From contig JBBQYL010000295.1 in the NCBI GenBank assembly GCA_038208735.1, positions 1 through 5,491 on the forward strand: a stretch of DNA of 5,491 bases, given 5' to 3'. The stretch comes from Scleromatobacter sp038208735 (lineage in GTDB: Bacteria > Pseudomonadota > Gammaproteobacteria > Burkholderiales > Burkholderiaceae_C). Below, one piece after another: positions 5,223 through 5,491 of this stretch (position 1 is its first letter; each line of letters starts with the position of its first letter). Under the pieces are notes generated by a model that was not told where the DNA came from, searched no databases, and worked only from the letters and a program-made list of their open reading frames with translations. The position numbers and the translations under genes are program-made.

Positions 5223-5301
5223 GCAGCGCCAGGTCATCCCGCACAGGTCATTCTTCAATTGTCAAACAGCCCGGCACACATCACTCCAGACGCGCGTCAT
5301 C

Positions 5302-5326
5302 GCTCTGCTTCAACCCGGTGCAGAGC
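5302..5326. repeat. 7-bp hairpin next to the repeated 13-mer
   Basis: GCTCTGC (5302-5308) and GCAGAGC (5320-5326) flank an 11-nt loop. The hairpin begins directly at the second copy of CGCGCGTCATCGC. Confidence 0.5.
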
Positions 5327-5361
5327 AACCGTTATTCCTCTTCTCCGTAACCCTTGAGAGG

Positions 5362-5480
5362 GCGTGCGGAACGGCGGGCGCTGCTGCGCCCATGGCGGGC
5401 CGGTCCATGCCCTTGGCGACATGAGCCCAGCCATCCAAGCACTTCCACGGATGCAGCCTTGCGGCCCGCGTTCCGCACGC
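5362..5480. repeat. Long-range inverted repeat enclosing about 95 nt, structured element
   Basis: GCGTGCGGAACG (5362-5373) is the exact reverse complement of CGTTCCGCACGC (5469-5480). After one bulged G (5374), CGGGC (5375-5379) also pairs with GCCCG (5464-5468), giving a 17-bp interrupted stem. Inside are smaller hairpins: GGGCGC/GCGCCC (5376-5391, which competes with the inner part of the long stem) and CATGG/CCATG (5391-5409). It could be a dispersed intergenic element or a structured RNA. I recognise no Rfam family. Confidence 0.55.
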
Positions 5481-5491
5481 GCCGGATTAAC

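Larger units (their letters stand above)
5083..5491. other. Intergenic region with several inverted repeats and no convincing gene
   Basis: About 410 bp beyond the DUF3551 start. The first 80 bp should hold its promoter, but no clear -35/-10 pair was seen. The rest carries three inverted-repeat structures (5176-5222, 5302-5326, 5362-5480), listed or discussed separately. Open frames here cross the palindromes, lack ribosome sites and show no domain. Confidence 0.6.

Noticed and set aside
5151..5357. 68-residue plus-strand open frame
   Set aside because: It runs through the 17-bp palindrome and the second hairpin, has no ribosome site and shows no recognisable domain.
5172..5491. CRISPR array or tRNA-like structure
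   Set aside because: There are only two copies of a 13-mer with unequal contexts and no regular spacers; no cloverleaf or known RNA family was recognised.

Overview
The window is GC-rich and looks like chromosome from a Bradyrhizobium-like alphaproteobacterium (Hyphomicrobiales). This is inferred from a DUF3551-type small secreted protein, GC-rich codon use, and several short palindromic elements of the kind scattered between genes in that group. No rRNA, tRNA or CRISPR array was seen. Five complete genes, one truncated gene and one gene cut by the window edge can be supported.

Layout. The left edge (1-88, minus) holds the first codons of an IS30-type transposase. A short hairpin repeat (203-222) and then an enoyl-CoA hydratase/isomerase-family gene (271-1035, plus) follow. 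Next is a palindromic element (1068-1203) whose right arm supplies the stop codon of a truncated RTX gene (1198-1431, minus). Divergent from that fragment is a complete 379-residue RTX calcium-binding protein (1674-2813, plus), probably secreted by a type I system, closed by a good rho-independent terminator (2839-2875). Then comes a divergent pair: an isonitrile-hydratase-like DJ-1/PfpI enzyme (2999-3682, minus) and a GlxA-type AraC regulator (3817-4779, plus) whose N-terminal domain is a relative of the enzyme. A small four-cysteine secreted protein of DUF3551 type (4795-5082, minus) converges on the regulator. The last 400 bases hold no convincing gene but carry a 17-bp perfect palindrome and further inverted repeats.

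How the genes relate. The clearest functional unit is the regulator/enzyme pair at 2999-4779: they share a 134-bp intergenic region, both keep the nucleophile-elbow cysteine, and the regulator probably senses a molecule related to the enzyme's substrate or product. The RTX fragment and the intact RTX gene share their N-terminal plan, face away from each other and share a 242-bp intergenic region with an 8+2+8 palindrome, which suggests an old duplication followed by decay of one copy. The acyl-CoA gene and the DUF3551 gene appear to be stand-alone. I see no clearly new multi-gene system. The most unusual points are the repeat-truncated RTX copy, the sensor/enzyme paralogue pair, and the structured right end.
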